In this document: one piece after another, positions 8,167-16,280 of the stretch
Layout of the letters: every line of letters starts with the position of its first letter
How positions within the stretch are numbered: the first letter of the stretch is position 1
Source of the DNA: Lysobacteraceae bacterium
GTDB taxonomy: Bacteria; Pseudomonadota; Gammaproteobacteria; Cardiobacteriales; Wohlfahrtiimonadaceae
Assembly (NCBI GenBank): GCA_012513365.1
Contig: JAAZCI010000199.1
Span: 1 to 33,595 of the forward strand
Direction of reading: 5' to 3'
Length of the DNA: 33,595 bases
Program-made: the position numbers and the translations under genes
The notes under the pieces: generated by a model
Told to the model about the DNA's origin: nothing
The model's database searches: none
What the model saw: the letters and a program-made list of their open reading frames with translations, nothing else

Positions 8167-9738
8167 ATGGATCAATTTTTTAATATCTACACCACGCTAC
8201 TGGTTCCGTTAGGAACTACGCTCATTATTTTAACGGCGGTGCGCACTCAACACACCCCAAAATGGGTGCTTCGCCTTGCCTCCTTGGTGCCGGCGATTTT
8301 ACTTATTCTGTTTCTCATTAGTTACCTGCTCTTTTTCTTTGTGGGCGGTGGCATCAATGAGATGATTCTCTATCATTTAGCGATGGGTTTTGGCGAGATT
8401 AATCGCTTAAGTGATTTCTATCCACTGATGATTTTTAGTGGCGGTTTAATCGGTGGTGCCCTGTTGAGTTACTGGGCTACCCGCCGTTTTATTTTGCCGT
8501 ATACACCGAAAAAAAGTTATTCCCCTTGGCTTTTATTAGGACTCATTCCGACGCTGATATTTCACCCCCTTTCGATGAATCTTCGCACCGTGGGGACACT
8601 CTATTATAGCCAGCCAAGTGATGCCGAGATTGCCCAGTTTGATGCCTATGACAAACGTCCACAAAAGGCGGAATATCTCCTTCCTGAAGGCGTCAAAAAG
8701 AAAAATATTATCTATCTTTTTTTGGAAGGCGTTGAGCGCCAATTTTATGCCAACGATGAATATTTCCCTGAGCTCATGCCCAATTTAAAACATATTGCCA
8801 ATGATCATCTTGAATTTACCAATATTAAACAGCTCAATATCACCTCCAATACGATTACAGGAACCGTCGCCTCTCAGTGCGCCATCCCACTTATCAACCG
8901 TAACACCGGCCACGAGCGCAATAAACGGAATACTTTTCTCCCCAACGGGATTTGCATGGGCGATATGCTAAAAGAGAATGGTTATCACAACCTCTTTTTA
9001 ACAGGATATCTGCAAACATTTACCAATAAAGGGATTTTCTATACGCAACATGGTTTCTCCCCCGAGGAGATTTATGATTATCCCCGCATGAATGCGCTTC
9101 ACAATCATCAATATGTGCTCGATAGTTGGAATGGTGGAATGCACGATTATGATCTGTTTGCCTTTATGAAGGAAAAAGTCGATGAATTGAGCCAACAAGA
9201 GGCGCCCTATTTTATGGTCATCAATACCCTTGATACACACTTTGAAGATGGACATGTCGATGCGCTTCGCTGTCAAGACGTTCATTATGATCGCTATAAA
9301 TATGTGATGCCACGCGTTTTACACTGTTTAGATGGCATTATTGAGGATTTTTATCAATATCTTAAACACCATGAAAGCGCAGATGATACCCTACTGGTCA
9401 TCGCCTCCGACCACCTCTTTCCAGCCGGAAAAATCACCTCAGTGCTGCTTAACATTCCTGATCGCACTAATACCTTTATAGTGGTTGATTTTGAAAAAAT
9501 GGATAATCGCACCATCGATAAGCCCGGCCTTGCGTTTGATGAGGGCGTTACTATATTGAACTACGCCGGATTTCCGCTTGAAGCGCAACATTTTGGGCGT
9601 AATCTATTAAATGAAGATAATGAGAGTATCTATACCGACTTTAATTCAGTGACCGAACTTGATCATACATTAAGCCGATGGGGACGCCTCTTCTCTCGCT
9701 TTTGGCTCCCAAAGCAAGACGATGCATCTCATAAATAG
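8167..9738 (+). CDS. OpgB/MdoB-like phosphoglycerol transferase (sulfatase fold)
   Basis: The 523-residue protein has four N-terminal transmembrane helices (about 8-26, 38-60, 84-106 and 119-137) followed by a periplasmic alkaline-phosphatase/sulfatase-fold domain. Visible OpgB-type motifs are NIIYLFLEGVER (metal-ligand Glu187), the catalytic-Thr region NTITGTVASQCAIPL (Thr229/Thr231), CMGDMLKENGYHN, NKGIFYTQHGF and LLVIASDH (metal-binding Asp-His). OpgB moves phosphoglycerol from phosphatidylglycerol to periplasmic glucans; LTA-synthase or phosphoethanolamine transferase activity on another acceptor is an alternative, since I see no opgGH genes here. It starts 5 nt after dnaE, so it is probably read through from dnaE. 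The hairpin at 9764 ends the unit. Confidence 0.8.
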   Translation: MDQFFNIYTTLLVPLGTTLIILTAVRTQHTPKWVLRLASLVPAILLILFLISYLLFFFVGGGINEMILYHLAMGFGEINRLSDFYPLMIFSGGLIGGALLSYWATRRFILPYTPKKSYSPWLLLGLIPTLIFHPLSMNLRTVGTLYYSQPSDAEIAQFDAYDKRPQKAEYLLPEGVKKKNIIYLFLEGVERQFYANDEYFPELMPNLKHIANDHLEFTNIKQLNITSNTITGTVASQCAIPLINRNTGHERNKRNTFLPNGICMGDMLKENGYHNLFLTGYLQTFTNKGIFYTQHGFSPEEIYDYPRMNALHNHQYVLDSWNGGMHDYDLFAFMKEKVDELSQQEAPYFMVINTLDTHFEDGHVDALRCQDVHYDRYKYVMPRVLHCLDGIIEDFYQYLKHHESADDTLLVIASDHLFPAGKITSVLLNIPDRTNTFIVVDFEKMDNRTIDKPGLAFDEGVTILNYAGFPLEAQHFGRNLLNEDNESIYTDFNSVTELDHTLSRWGRLFSRFWLPKQDDASHK

Positions 9739-9763
9739 ATACATTTTCACTCTATTGACACAC

Positions 9764-9787
9764 AAACCACGTTTCGGCGTGGTTTTT
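9764..9787 (+). terminator. Rho-independent terminator after the OpgB-like gene
   Basis: AAACCACG (9764-9771) and CGTGGTTT (9778-9785) form an 8-bp stem with a TTTCGG loop, followed by more T residues. It lies 25 nt after the stop codon. Confidence 0.85.
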
Positions 9788-9851
9788 AAATTCCATATCG
9801 AAAAGAATCGCTTACCCTCGATAAGGTGCTAAAATCCCAATTTAACCTGCT

Positions 9852-9880
9852 AAAAATCAAGCTAAGATACTTGATTTTTT
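9852..9880. terminator. AT-rich perfect hairpin upstream of the MFS gene
   Basis: AAAAATCAAG (9852-9861) and CTTGATTTTT (9870-9879) form a perfect 10-bp inverted repeat with an 8-nt loop and a trailing T. It may be a second, weak terminator or an operator in the MFS gene's promoter region. Confidence 0.4.
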
Positions 9881-9942
9881 GTAAAGTTGTAATATGGTGA
9901 TAGATAGAAATATCTCATTATATAAGAATAAAAATCACCACC

Positions 9943-11136
9943 ATGCCAACGCCCTATACCCTCAAAGACCCCGAGTTCTGGAAGATCTCGATCAGTCTTG
10001 GTCTCGCCTCCATTTTTATCTTTGCGTTTCTTTACCCGCTTCAACCAATTTTACCGGTGCTTGCGCGCGAATTTGAGGTCTCAATCACCGTTGTAAGCCT
10101 CACGATGTCGTTTAGTATTATCGGACTCATTATTGGGCTGAATGTCCTTGGCATGTTGACCGATCGCTATGGTAGGCGTTCATTTGTGCTCGGTTCCCTG
10201 TTCCTATCGGTCATCACTTTTTTACTCATCCCGATGACCCACTCCTTTACCTTAATTATCATTTTGCGCTTTATCCAAGGCTTTGCGGTGGCAGCGCTTC
10301 CTGCATCCGCCCTTGCCTATATGGGTGAAGAGATCGCCAAACGCGACCTAAAAATTGCGGTATCGATCTATATCGCAGCAAACGCCTTTGGTGGCATGCT
10401 TGGGCGGATTGCAACGGGAATAATTACCGATCATTATTCTTGGCAAACGGCCTTTTTTATTTTGGGAACGGCAGGTGCCGTGGTGTCACTGCTCATTACG
10501 TTTATTCTGCCAAAATCTCGCTTTTTCCGCGCAACGCAGGGCTCATTTAAAGAGAATCTAAAAGGCTTTGCCTTCCATCTAAAAAATAACACCTTACTGC
10601 GCTATTTTGGTATTGGATTTATGATTCAGATGACCTACTCTGCCGTCTGGACCTATCTGCCCTTTTATCTTGAAGGGTCTCCCTTTTATCTCTCGGTTGC
10701 AGCGATTGGTTCGCTCTATTTAGCGCTTATTTGCGGTGTTCCAAGCGCGCCGATTGCAGGCTTTCTTGCCAATCGCATTCAGTTAAAAATCATTCTCTTT
10801 TTCGCCCTTGGGATCTTAGCCTTTGGTACGCTACTCACCGGCATTCCCAGCATTTGGATTGTGATGATCGGCCTTTGTTTTGTCAGTTTTGGAATGATCG
10901 CCGCTCACTCACTTGCGGCTGCGCTTGTAAACGAACACGCCACCGAATTTCGCGGAACGGCATCGAGCCTCTATTTTGTCGCCTACTACATTGGCGCTGC
11001 TGTCGGAAGTACGCTCTTCGCGCCCATTTGGGAAAGTCTGTCATGGGGAGGCATTGTCCTTATTTCAGGTGCGCTCCCACTTCTTTATATTGGTTTTTTA
11101 GCGCTTTTCCCGAGCAAATCGGACCGTGCGCCTTAA
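9943..11136 (+). CDS. MFS transporter, YnfM-like DHA1 family
   Basis: The 397-residue protein has twelve predicted transmembrane helices in the 6+6 pattern of the major facilitator superfamily. The loop between helices 2 and 3 carries the MFS signature GMLTDRYGRRS, and RFIQGFAVAALPASALAYMG matches the drug:H+ antiporter (DHA1) motif. ANAFGGMLGRIATGIITD resembles the E. coli YnfM subgroup. It is probably an inner-membrane, proton-driven exporter of an unknown substrate. The ATG at 9943 lacks a strong ribosome-binding site but gives the normal short cytoplasmic N-terminus; no better start is visible. The gene is flanked by hairpins and stands alone. Confidence 0.88.
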   Translation: MPTPYTLKDPEFWKISISLGLASIFIFAFLYPLQPILPVLAREFEVSITVVSLTMSFSIIGLIIGLNVLGMLTDRYGRRSFVLGSLFLSVITFLLIPMTHSFTLIIILRFIQGFAVAALPASALAYMGEEIAKRDLKIAVSIYIAANAFGGMLGRIATGIITDHYSWQTAFFILGTAGAVVSLLITFILPKSRFFRATQGSFKENLKGFAFHLKNNTLLRYFGIGFMIQMTYSAVWTYLPFYLEGSPFYLSVAAIGSLYLALICGVPSAPIAGFLANRIQLKIILFFALGILAFGTLLTGIPSIWIVMIGLCFVSFGMIAAHSLAAALVNEHATEFRGTASSLYFVAYYIGAAVGSTLFAPIWESLSWGGIVLISGALPLLYIGFLALFPSKSDRAP

Positions 11137-11198
11137 TAATTTACGCTTCTTTAATCTTTTTAACCGCTCAATTTGATAGCATGGACTCTTTTTAACCC

Positions 11199-11225
11199 CA
11201 CCAATTGATCGCATATCGATTGGTG
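11199..11225. promoter_or_regulatory. Hairpin upstream of the MscS-like gene
   Basis: CACCAATTGAT (11199-11209) pairs with ATCGATTGGTG (11215-11225) with one T-G mismatch and a 5-nt loop. There is no following T-run on the plus strand, so it fits a regulatory or leader element, or a weak terminator of the MFS gene. Confidence 0.4.
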
Positions 11226-11253
11226 TTATCGCTGTGTTAAGGAGTCCTCATTT

Positions 11254-13053
11254 ATGGTGATCGCCCTCACTCGTCTTAAAGCGCGTTTACAAAGTTCCGT
11301 TTTATGCATTTTGTTTTTATCGCTTATCGCATCTTTCTCATCGGTTTATGCCAATGATGAGGCAACTCAAGCCGATGCAAATCTTACCGAAACTACGCAA
11401 AAACCCACTGAAAAGGTGGCAGAGCCCAATTGTTGCGATGCCTTTGAAGAGACTGAAGCGACGATTTTAGAGCTGAATTCACGCATTAAAGAGCTCCAAA
11501 AAGAGCTAAAATCCGCCACAACCGAAGAGAGTAAAAGTGCTGTTTCACAGCGAATTGAGCATCTAGAGCTTCAACTGACCGAAGCTCGCCGCGCCTTTGA
11601 ACGGCTCTCGCTTGGTGGCATCGATCCCGCTCACTTTGCGCTCAGCACTGTATCCGATGACGATAGCTATGATTGGCAAAATGAGCTACTTCAAATCGTA
11701 CAACCGGTATTTGCCGAAGTGCAGCGCATGACGAAAACGACGCGTGAACGGGATAAATTAACGCGCAATCTCACAACGCTCAATGAGAAAATTGCCGAGC
11801 TTGAAAAAGGACTCCAATATCTTGAGACCGTTCCGACGGATAAATTGAGTAAAACGGCTCAAAATCGCATCACAGAACTTGGTAAAAATTGGACAAGCTA
11901 CCACCGCGATCTAAAACGCCAGCAAGAGACCTATACAACAAGTCTCAATGCGCTCGAAGATGATTATACCTTTTGGGAAAAATTAAAAATTGGGGCGTGG
12001 GAGTTTTTAACCGGGCGTGGCCTCATTCTATTTACCGCGTTTTCCACCTTTTTTGGAATTTTATATCTTTTAACGAAATCGATGGATCTGCTCATCGCGC
12101 GCCGTGAGCGTAATGGGTATACCCGTAAAGTCAATCTCAAATGGCGCTTGCTGCTGCTTGCCTATCGTCTATTTGCGGTTATTTTATCGCTCTTTGCCTT
12201 TTTAGTCGTGCTCCATTCCATGGGCGATATGGTGCTGTTTGGCCTTGCGATCTTAATTTTGATGGCGATTCTATTTGGCTTTCGTAACTATGTGCCCCGC
12301 TATTTCTCAGAACTTCGCCTCTTTTTAAACTTAGGAGCTGCACGCCAAGGAGAGCGCGTTATTTATCGTGGCATTCCGTGGAAAGTGGAAAAAATTAATC
12401 TCTATAGCGCCTATTTAGTGAACCCACTTTTAGATAATGGCCGTATTCGCTTGATGTTACCGGAGCTTGCAACTCTTACCTCACGCCCCGTTGAAATGGA
12501 TGAGATCTGGTTCCCCTCTCGCGTTGGTGAGAGCTTTATGATGTCCGATGGCACCTTTGTGGAAGTGCTACGCCAAACACCAGAAGCAGTCTATTTGGAA
12601 TCCTTTAATAGCCATATTATCTACCCAACCGCGGATTTTATTGCCGCCAAACCGAAAAATCTCTCGCTTGGTTACTATACCGTCGTTGATTTTGGGCTCG
12701 CGTATCAGCACTTTTCAATCCCTGTCGATGTGGTCTTTGAAAAAATCCATACCGCTGTGGAGACTTTTTTACAAGGTACCGATATTCATGATCAATACAA
12801 TTCAATTAGCGTTGAATTTCGTAAGATTAACGAAGGGGTTTCGCTGGTTTATACCATCATTATTTCGATGAAAGGCTCGGCAGCGGGTTATTATTATCAG
12901 GCCGGACGCTTAGTGCAAGAGGCCTGCTTACGCTGCGCTCAGCAAGAAGGATGGTCAATGCCCTTTAGTCATGTTGCGCTCAAATCGCCCGATGAAAATC
13001 TCTTCAAACCCCATGACAATGTTACTATTATGCCCAAAAATAATCCGGCGTAA
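11254..13053 (+). CDS. MscS-like membrane protein with coiled-coil periplasmic domain
   Basis: The 599-residue protein starts with a signal peptide (hydrophobic LCILFLSLIASFSSVYA, cleavage near residue 34). A highly charged coiled-coil region follows (about 60-235, with LELNSRIKELQKELK and RDKLTRNLTTLNEKIAELEK), then three transmembrane helices (about 252-275, 297-322, 326-345) and a soluble C-terminal domain. The segment after helix 3, with RQGERVIYRGIPWKVEKINL and a later DNGRIRLMLPE, resembles the MscS beta domain, and the C-terminal 130 residues resemble its alpha/beta cap. I infer a mechanosensitive-channel-type protein of the large MscK/YbdG kind, but the pore helix is not the classic Gly/Ala-rich one, so a non-channel function is possible. 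AAGGAG precedes the start. Confidence 0.7.
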   Translation: MVIALTRLKARLQSSVLCILFLSLIASFSSVYANDEATQADANLTETTQKPTEKVAEPNCCDAFEETEATILELNSRIKELQKELKSATTEESKSAVSQRIEHLELQLTEARRAFERLSLGGIDPAHFALSTVSDDDSYDWQNELLQIVQPVFAEVQRMTKTTRERDKLTRNLTTLNEKIAELEKGLQYLETVPTDKLSKTAQNRITELGKNWTSYHRDLKRQQETYTTSLNALEDDYTFWEKLKIGAWEFLTGRGLILFTAFSTFFGILYLLTKSMDLLIARRERNGYTRKVNLKWRLLLLAYRLFAVILSLFAFLVVLHSMGDMVLFGLAILILMAILFGFRNYVPRYFSELRLFLNLGAARQGERVIYRGIPWKVEKINLYSAYLVNPLLDNGRIRLMLPELATLTSRPVEMDEIWFPSRVGESFMMSDGTFVEVLRQTPEAVYLESFNSHIIYPTADFIAAKPKNLSLGYYTVVDFGLAYQHFSIPVDVVFEKIHTAVETFLQGTDIHDQYNSISVEFRKINEGVSLVYTIIISMKGSAAGYYYQAGRLVQEACLRCAQQEGWSMPFSHVALKSPDENLFKPHDNVTIMPKNNPA

Positions 13054-13084
13054 AGCGTCGGTAGATTTAGTCATTTAGCGATCA

Positions 13085-13681
13085 CTAATGATCCTCTAAA
13101 TCGGTGTAGCGCCCTTGGTAAATGAGTTCAATTTTTTTAGAGCCGCGCAATTGGCTTGGAAAAAGATAATCACCGCTTACCATCGGCGCTCGAATGGAGG
13201 AAAACTCCACCTCCAAATCAAGATCCGCCGCTTGATAGGCATCATAAATAAGGCGCGTACAATAGGTTCCTTGAGCGACATCATAATGAAATGGTACGCC
13301 TTGCTGAAGCCGTGCAAATTGTGTGGCGCTTTGGGCGATCACACCTTCATTTTTAACACGATAAATCGCAAAATGATCACTCCGCTCTTTTGCTAAAAAG
13401 AACTCAATGGAATCGATCACAACGCCGGAAAATCCATCGCCAATTTCATCGGGCGTTGCATGAATCACCTTCCAAGCGCCCTCCTCATAAATCACCATGC
13501 CCACATGGCTATAAAGATCATCATCAAGAGAGCGCACCACATCGCTCACAAACTCCGTCCCTTCCCTGAAAATAAAATCGCCCTCTTCTAACAGATCATA
13601 AAAAGGCGCACTAATCGCTTTTTCTAACGGCATTAATAATGTTATTAAAGAGATAAAAATAGAGGGGAAAAGACGTTTCAT
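13085..13681 (-). CDS. YiiX-like permuted NlpC/P60 family hydrolase
   Basis: The 198-residue protein has a signal peptide (about 1-25) and then the YiiX/permuted papain-fold pattern: GDFIFREG, the catalytic-His strand DDLYSHVGMVIYEEG (His59), and a C-terminal catalytic-Cys helix GTYCTRLIYDAYQ (Cys141). The His-before-Cys order is the circularly permuted arrangement of this family. Family members are thought to hydrolyse amide or ester bonds in cell-wall or lipid substrates; the substrate here is unknown. It is probably periplasmic. The MscS-like gene converges on it with only 31 nt between stop codons, and a terminator separates it from the lipoprotein gene upstream. Confidence 0.82.
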   Translation of the reverse strand: MKRLFPSIFISLITLLMPLEKAISAPFYDLLEEGDFIFREGTEFVSDVVRSLDDDLYSHVGMVIYEEGAWKVIHATPDEIGDGFSGVVIDSIEFFLAKERSDHFAIYRVKNEGVIAQSATQFARLQQGVPFHYDVAQGTYCTRLIYDAYQAADLDLEVEFSSIRAPMVSGDYLFPSQLRGSKKIELIYQGRYTDLEDH

Positions 13682-13716
13682 AGAATATTTCTGGGTTTTT
13701 TGAGAGTTTTAGGGCA

Positions 13717-13740
13717 AAAGAAAAGGGAGCATTCTCCCTC
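13717..13740 (-). terminator. Terminator of the DUF4878-like lipoprotein gene
   Basis: On the minus strand AGGGAG and CTCCCT (13739-13724) form a 6-bp stem with a 4-nt loop, followed by the T-rich tract TTTTCTTTT. It lies about 30 nt after the lipoprotein stop codon. Confidence 0.75.
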
Positions 13741-13768
13741 TCTTTACATGTCTATTATACGGCAATGG

Positions 13769-14170
13769 TTATTGCGCGATTTTCCATTTTCCATTTACTT
13801 TTTTAAGAGTGATCATATCAACGATATCGTCACCACCGCTCGCATCTTTCGCCGTTACGCGCACTTTTGCCATGGTTTTATCGTCGTTATATTCCGCTTC
13901 GCCAAAAGTCATCGCTTTTACGCCGCCTTGTTTTTTGAATTCATTCGCCATCTCTGTTGCCATCATCTCAAATTTTGGCTTGATCATGTTGAGCTCTTCT
14001 TGTGATACATCGGACATATCCATTAGATCAAACATGCCATCGATATTGCCTTTTTCAATTTGAGTGAAGTAATCTTTCGCCACTTTAACCGGCTTATCAT
14101 CAGCGCCACACGCCATTACTGCAAATGCCACCGTGAAAATCATCATAAAACGTGCAAACATACGAACCAT
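13769..14170 (-). CDS. Small DUF4878-like lipoprotein
   Basis: The 133-residue precursor has a short signal peptide ending in the lipobox AVMAC (Cys21). The mature 113 residues have the NTF2-like pattern of DUF4878 lipoproteins: a helix with VAKDYFTQIEKGNIDGMFDLM, an acidic middle, and paired strands ending in KKVNGKWKIAQ. Such proteins are small envelope lipoproteins of unknown function. The start has AAAGGAT upstream and is the first Met. The gene is monocistronic, with a terminator at 13717. Confidence 0.78.
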   Translation of the reverse strand: MVRMFARFMMIFTVAFAVMACGADDKPVKVAKDYFTQIEKGNIDGMFDLMDMSDVSQEELNMIKPKFEMMATEMANEFKKQGGVKAMTFGEAEYNDDKTMAKVRVTAKDASGGDDIVDMITLKKVNGKWKIAQ

Positions 14171-14397
14171 AATCTATCCTTTGTTTAAAAATCATTAATT
14201 TAATGCGTCATCATAGCGTATGAAATATAAAATTAATACCGTAGAACATAAAATCATATGACGTATGTTATTTATCCGCCAAATAAAACAACTAATTAGA
14301 AAATCAGTGAGATATTAATGACCAAACTTTACTCAAAACGGTTGATAATCTTCTTAAAATACCCTTAAGTCTTTACCCTTCTTTGCATTTTATCTGC

Positions 14398-14415
14398 ATA
14401 ATCATCCATGATTAT
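14398..14415. promoter_or_regulatory. 18-bp palindrome, candidate regulator site
   Basis: ATAATCATCCATGATTAT is a perfect 8-bp inverted repeat with a 2-nt centre. It lies about 75 nt before the predicted -10 element of the CstA-family gene, an activator-like distance. Confidence 0.5.
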
Positions 14416-14487
14416 CTCAGCGATGACCTATAACAAAAATGCATAATAGATATACTATTTATCTGCCGTTAAATCATCATACACCTT

Positions 14488-14496
14488 TGCTATAGT
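14488..14496 (+). promoter_or_regulatory. Candidate extended -10 promoter of CstA-family gene
   Basis: TGCTATAGT is an extended -10 (TG, one nt, TATAGT), 74 nt before the chosen start codon. The -35 (GTTAAA, 14468-14473, 17-nt spacing) is poor, which suggests dependence on an activator. Confidence 0.45.
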
Positions 14497-14570
14497 GAAA
14501 TTAACGCGCCAATTATCGGGCGCAATGTGTGATTCTAACAATAAAAATTCTCATGCAATTGGAGGCCTTA

Positions 14571-16031
14571 ATGATTACCTTTCTTGGCGGTATCGTTTTA
14601 TTAATTGTTGGCTATTTTACTTATGGTAAATATGTCGAACGAGTGTTTGGTGTACAGGAAAAGCGCCCAACGCCTGCGTTTGTCAATAGTGATGGCGTGG
14701 ACTATGTCCCGATGAATACGCGTAAAAATGCGTTAATTCAGCTACTAAATATCGCCGGTGTCGGCCCTATTTTTGGCCCAATTATGGGGGCGCTCTATGG
14801 TCCTGTTGCCTTTTTATGGATTGTCTTTGGAGCCATTTTCGCGGGCGCAGTGCATGATTATTTAACCGGTATGATCTCCATCCGGAATCGTGGTGCCCAT
14901 ATTCCCGAGCTTGCCGAGCGCTTCTTTGGCTCCTTTATGAAACATATCGTCAATGCGTTTTCGCTTCTGCTTTTAGTCCTTGTGGGGACGGTATTTGTGT
15001 CAGCCCCGGCAGATCTTCTTTACAATTTAATGAGCGGTAAAGTGGCGCTCGTAATTTTAGTCTCGGTGATTTTCGCGTACTACGTTTTAGCGACACTGCT
15101 CCCGATTGATAAAATTATCGGCCGATTCTATCCGTTCTTTGGGATTTTATTGGGATTAAGCGCCCTTGGCGTAGGCATTGGTCTTATTGTAAAAGGCGCG
15201 CCAATTCCTGAATTAACCTTAGAAAATATGCATCCTGGTGGCGTTGCCATCTTCCCACTTCTCTTTTTAACCATTTCATGCGGGGCGCTTTCAGGTTTCC
15301 ACGCCACTCAATCGCCGATTATTTCACGCACTACCGAATCTGAAGGCGAGGGGCGAAAAATTTTCTACGGCATGATGATTGCTGAAGGGGTTATCGCGAT
15401 GATTTGGGCGGCGGCGGGCATGAGTCTTTTCCACGGCCAAGAGTTAAATGATATTTTAGCCAACGGCGGGCCTGCGGTGGTTGTGAGTAAAGTGGCGACC
15501 ACGATGCTTGGCGCTGTCGGCGGCACGATTGCGATTTTAGGTGTGATCATTCTCCCCATCACCTCCGGCGATACCGCCTTTAGAAGTGCGCGCATGATTG
15601 TGGCAGATTATTTTAAAATCCCCCAGAAAAAAATGACAAGTCGCCTCTGGATTGCGCTTCCAATGTTTGCGATTTCAGCGGTGTTATTGCAGATCGACTT
15701 CACTCTTTTATGGCGCTATTTCTCATGGGCAAACCAATCAACCGCGGTAATTGCCCTCTTTATTGGCGCGATGTACCTCTATATTGATCGCCGTAATTAC
15801 TGGATTGCGCTCCTTCCGGGGACATTTATGTTGATGGCGGTGACTACCTATATTCTCAATATGCCGATCGGCTTTGGATTGCCGGCGGATATTTCTCAAA
15901 TCCTAGCAGCGGTGATTACTGCAGTTTTAGTGGTGCTATTTTTCTATGCAGCACGTCGTGCGCGCAATCAAAATACGCCACTGGAAGAAGATATCTCTAA
16001 TTTCCAACTTGCACAGCCCGTTATCCGCTAA
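14571..16031 (+). CDS. CstA-family (carbon starvation) transporter
   Basis: The 486-residue, highly hydrophobic protein belongs to the CstA/BtsT family of inner-membrane transporters, whose known members import peptides or pyruvate with protons. It carries the N-terminal pair GKYVERVFG and FVNSDGVDYVP, the GVGPIFGPIMGALYGP block and the SGFHATQSPIISRTTESE loop, all typical of the family. It is much shorter than E. coli CstA (about 700 residues) and matches the short subgroup. A start 14 codons upstream is open, but the ATG at 14571 has GGAGG 5 nt before it and gives the normal first helix (MITFLGGIVLLIVGYFTYG). The substrate is not readable from sequence; carbon-starvation control of the pyruvate or peptide type would fit the palindrome-rich upstream region. 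Confidence 0.9.
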   Translation: MITFLGGIVLLIVGYFTYGKYVERVFGVQEKRPTPAFVNSDGVDYVPMNTRKNALIQLLNIAGVGPIFGPIMGALYGPVAFLWIVFGAIFAGAVHDYLTGMISIRNRGAHIPELAERFFGSFMKHIVNAFSLLLLVLVGTVFVSAPADLLYNLMSGKVALVILVSVIFAYYVLATLLPIDKIIGRFYPFFGILLGLSALGVGIGLIVKGAPIPELTLENMHPGGVAIFPLLFLTISCGALSGFHATQSPIISRTTESEGEGRKIFYGMMIAEGVIAMIWAAAGMSLFHGQELNDILANGGPAVVVSKVATTMLGAVGGTIAILGVIILPITSGDTAFRSARMIVADYFKIPQKKMTSRLWIALPMFAISAVLLQIDFTLLWRYFSWANQSTAVIALFIGAMYLYIDRRNYWIALLPGTFMLMAVTTYILNMPIGFGLPADISQILAAVITAVLVVLFFYAARRARNQNTPLEEDISNFQLAQPVIR

Positions 16032-16114
16032 TGGGCCTCATAAACACCTGCAATGAAACCGTTGCAACCAAGGAGGCGTGCAGATAAGAACAATAACAAT
16101 GCACACGAACAATT

Positions 16115-16147
16115 AGAGCGTAATCTCCGGAGTTACGCTCTTTTTTT
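16115..16147 (+). terminator. Rho-independent terminator of the CstA-family gene
   Basis: AGAGCGTAA (16115-16123) and TTACGCTCT (16133-16141) form a 9-bp stem with a 9-nt loop, followed by a run of T residues to 16147. Confidence 0.92.
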
Positions 16148-16193
16148 GCCTTCGTTTTTTGTCTTATTATCTCTTTATGTAAAACGCAAACAT

Positions 16194-16229
16194 AAAAAAG
16201 CTGAAGCGAGGATTTCTCTGCTTCAGCTT
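16194..16229 (-). terminator. Rho-independent terminator of CoA-transferase copy A
   Basis: On the minus strand AAGCTGAAGC (16229-16220) pairs with GCTTCAGCTT (16207-16198) around a 12-nt loop, followed by T residues. It lies about 50 nt after the stop codon of the CoA-transferase gene. Confidence 0.9.
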
Positions 16230-16280
16230 AATCTAATACGTCTAACTCTATTTAATCTGGATCGATTAATCGACCATCCA

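Larger units (their letters stand above)
14171..14570. other. Intergenic region upstream of the CstA-family gene
   Basis: This 400-bp AT-rich gap between divergent genes contains an 18-bp perfect palindrome (14398-14415), a second small inverted repeat AATAG-ATATA-CTATT (14445-14459) and a candidate extended -10 (14488-14496). I see no gene or RNA. The density of symmetric elements suggests regulated expression of the transporter. Confidence 0.6.

Noticed and set aside
12548-12871. 107-codon plus-strand open frame within the MscS-like gene
   Set aside because: Out-of-frame shadow of a well-supported coding region, without its own start signals.
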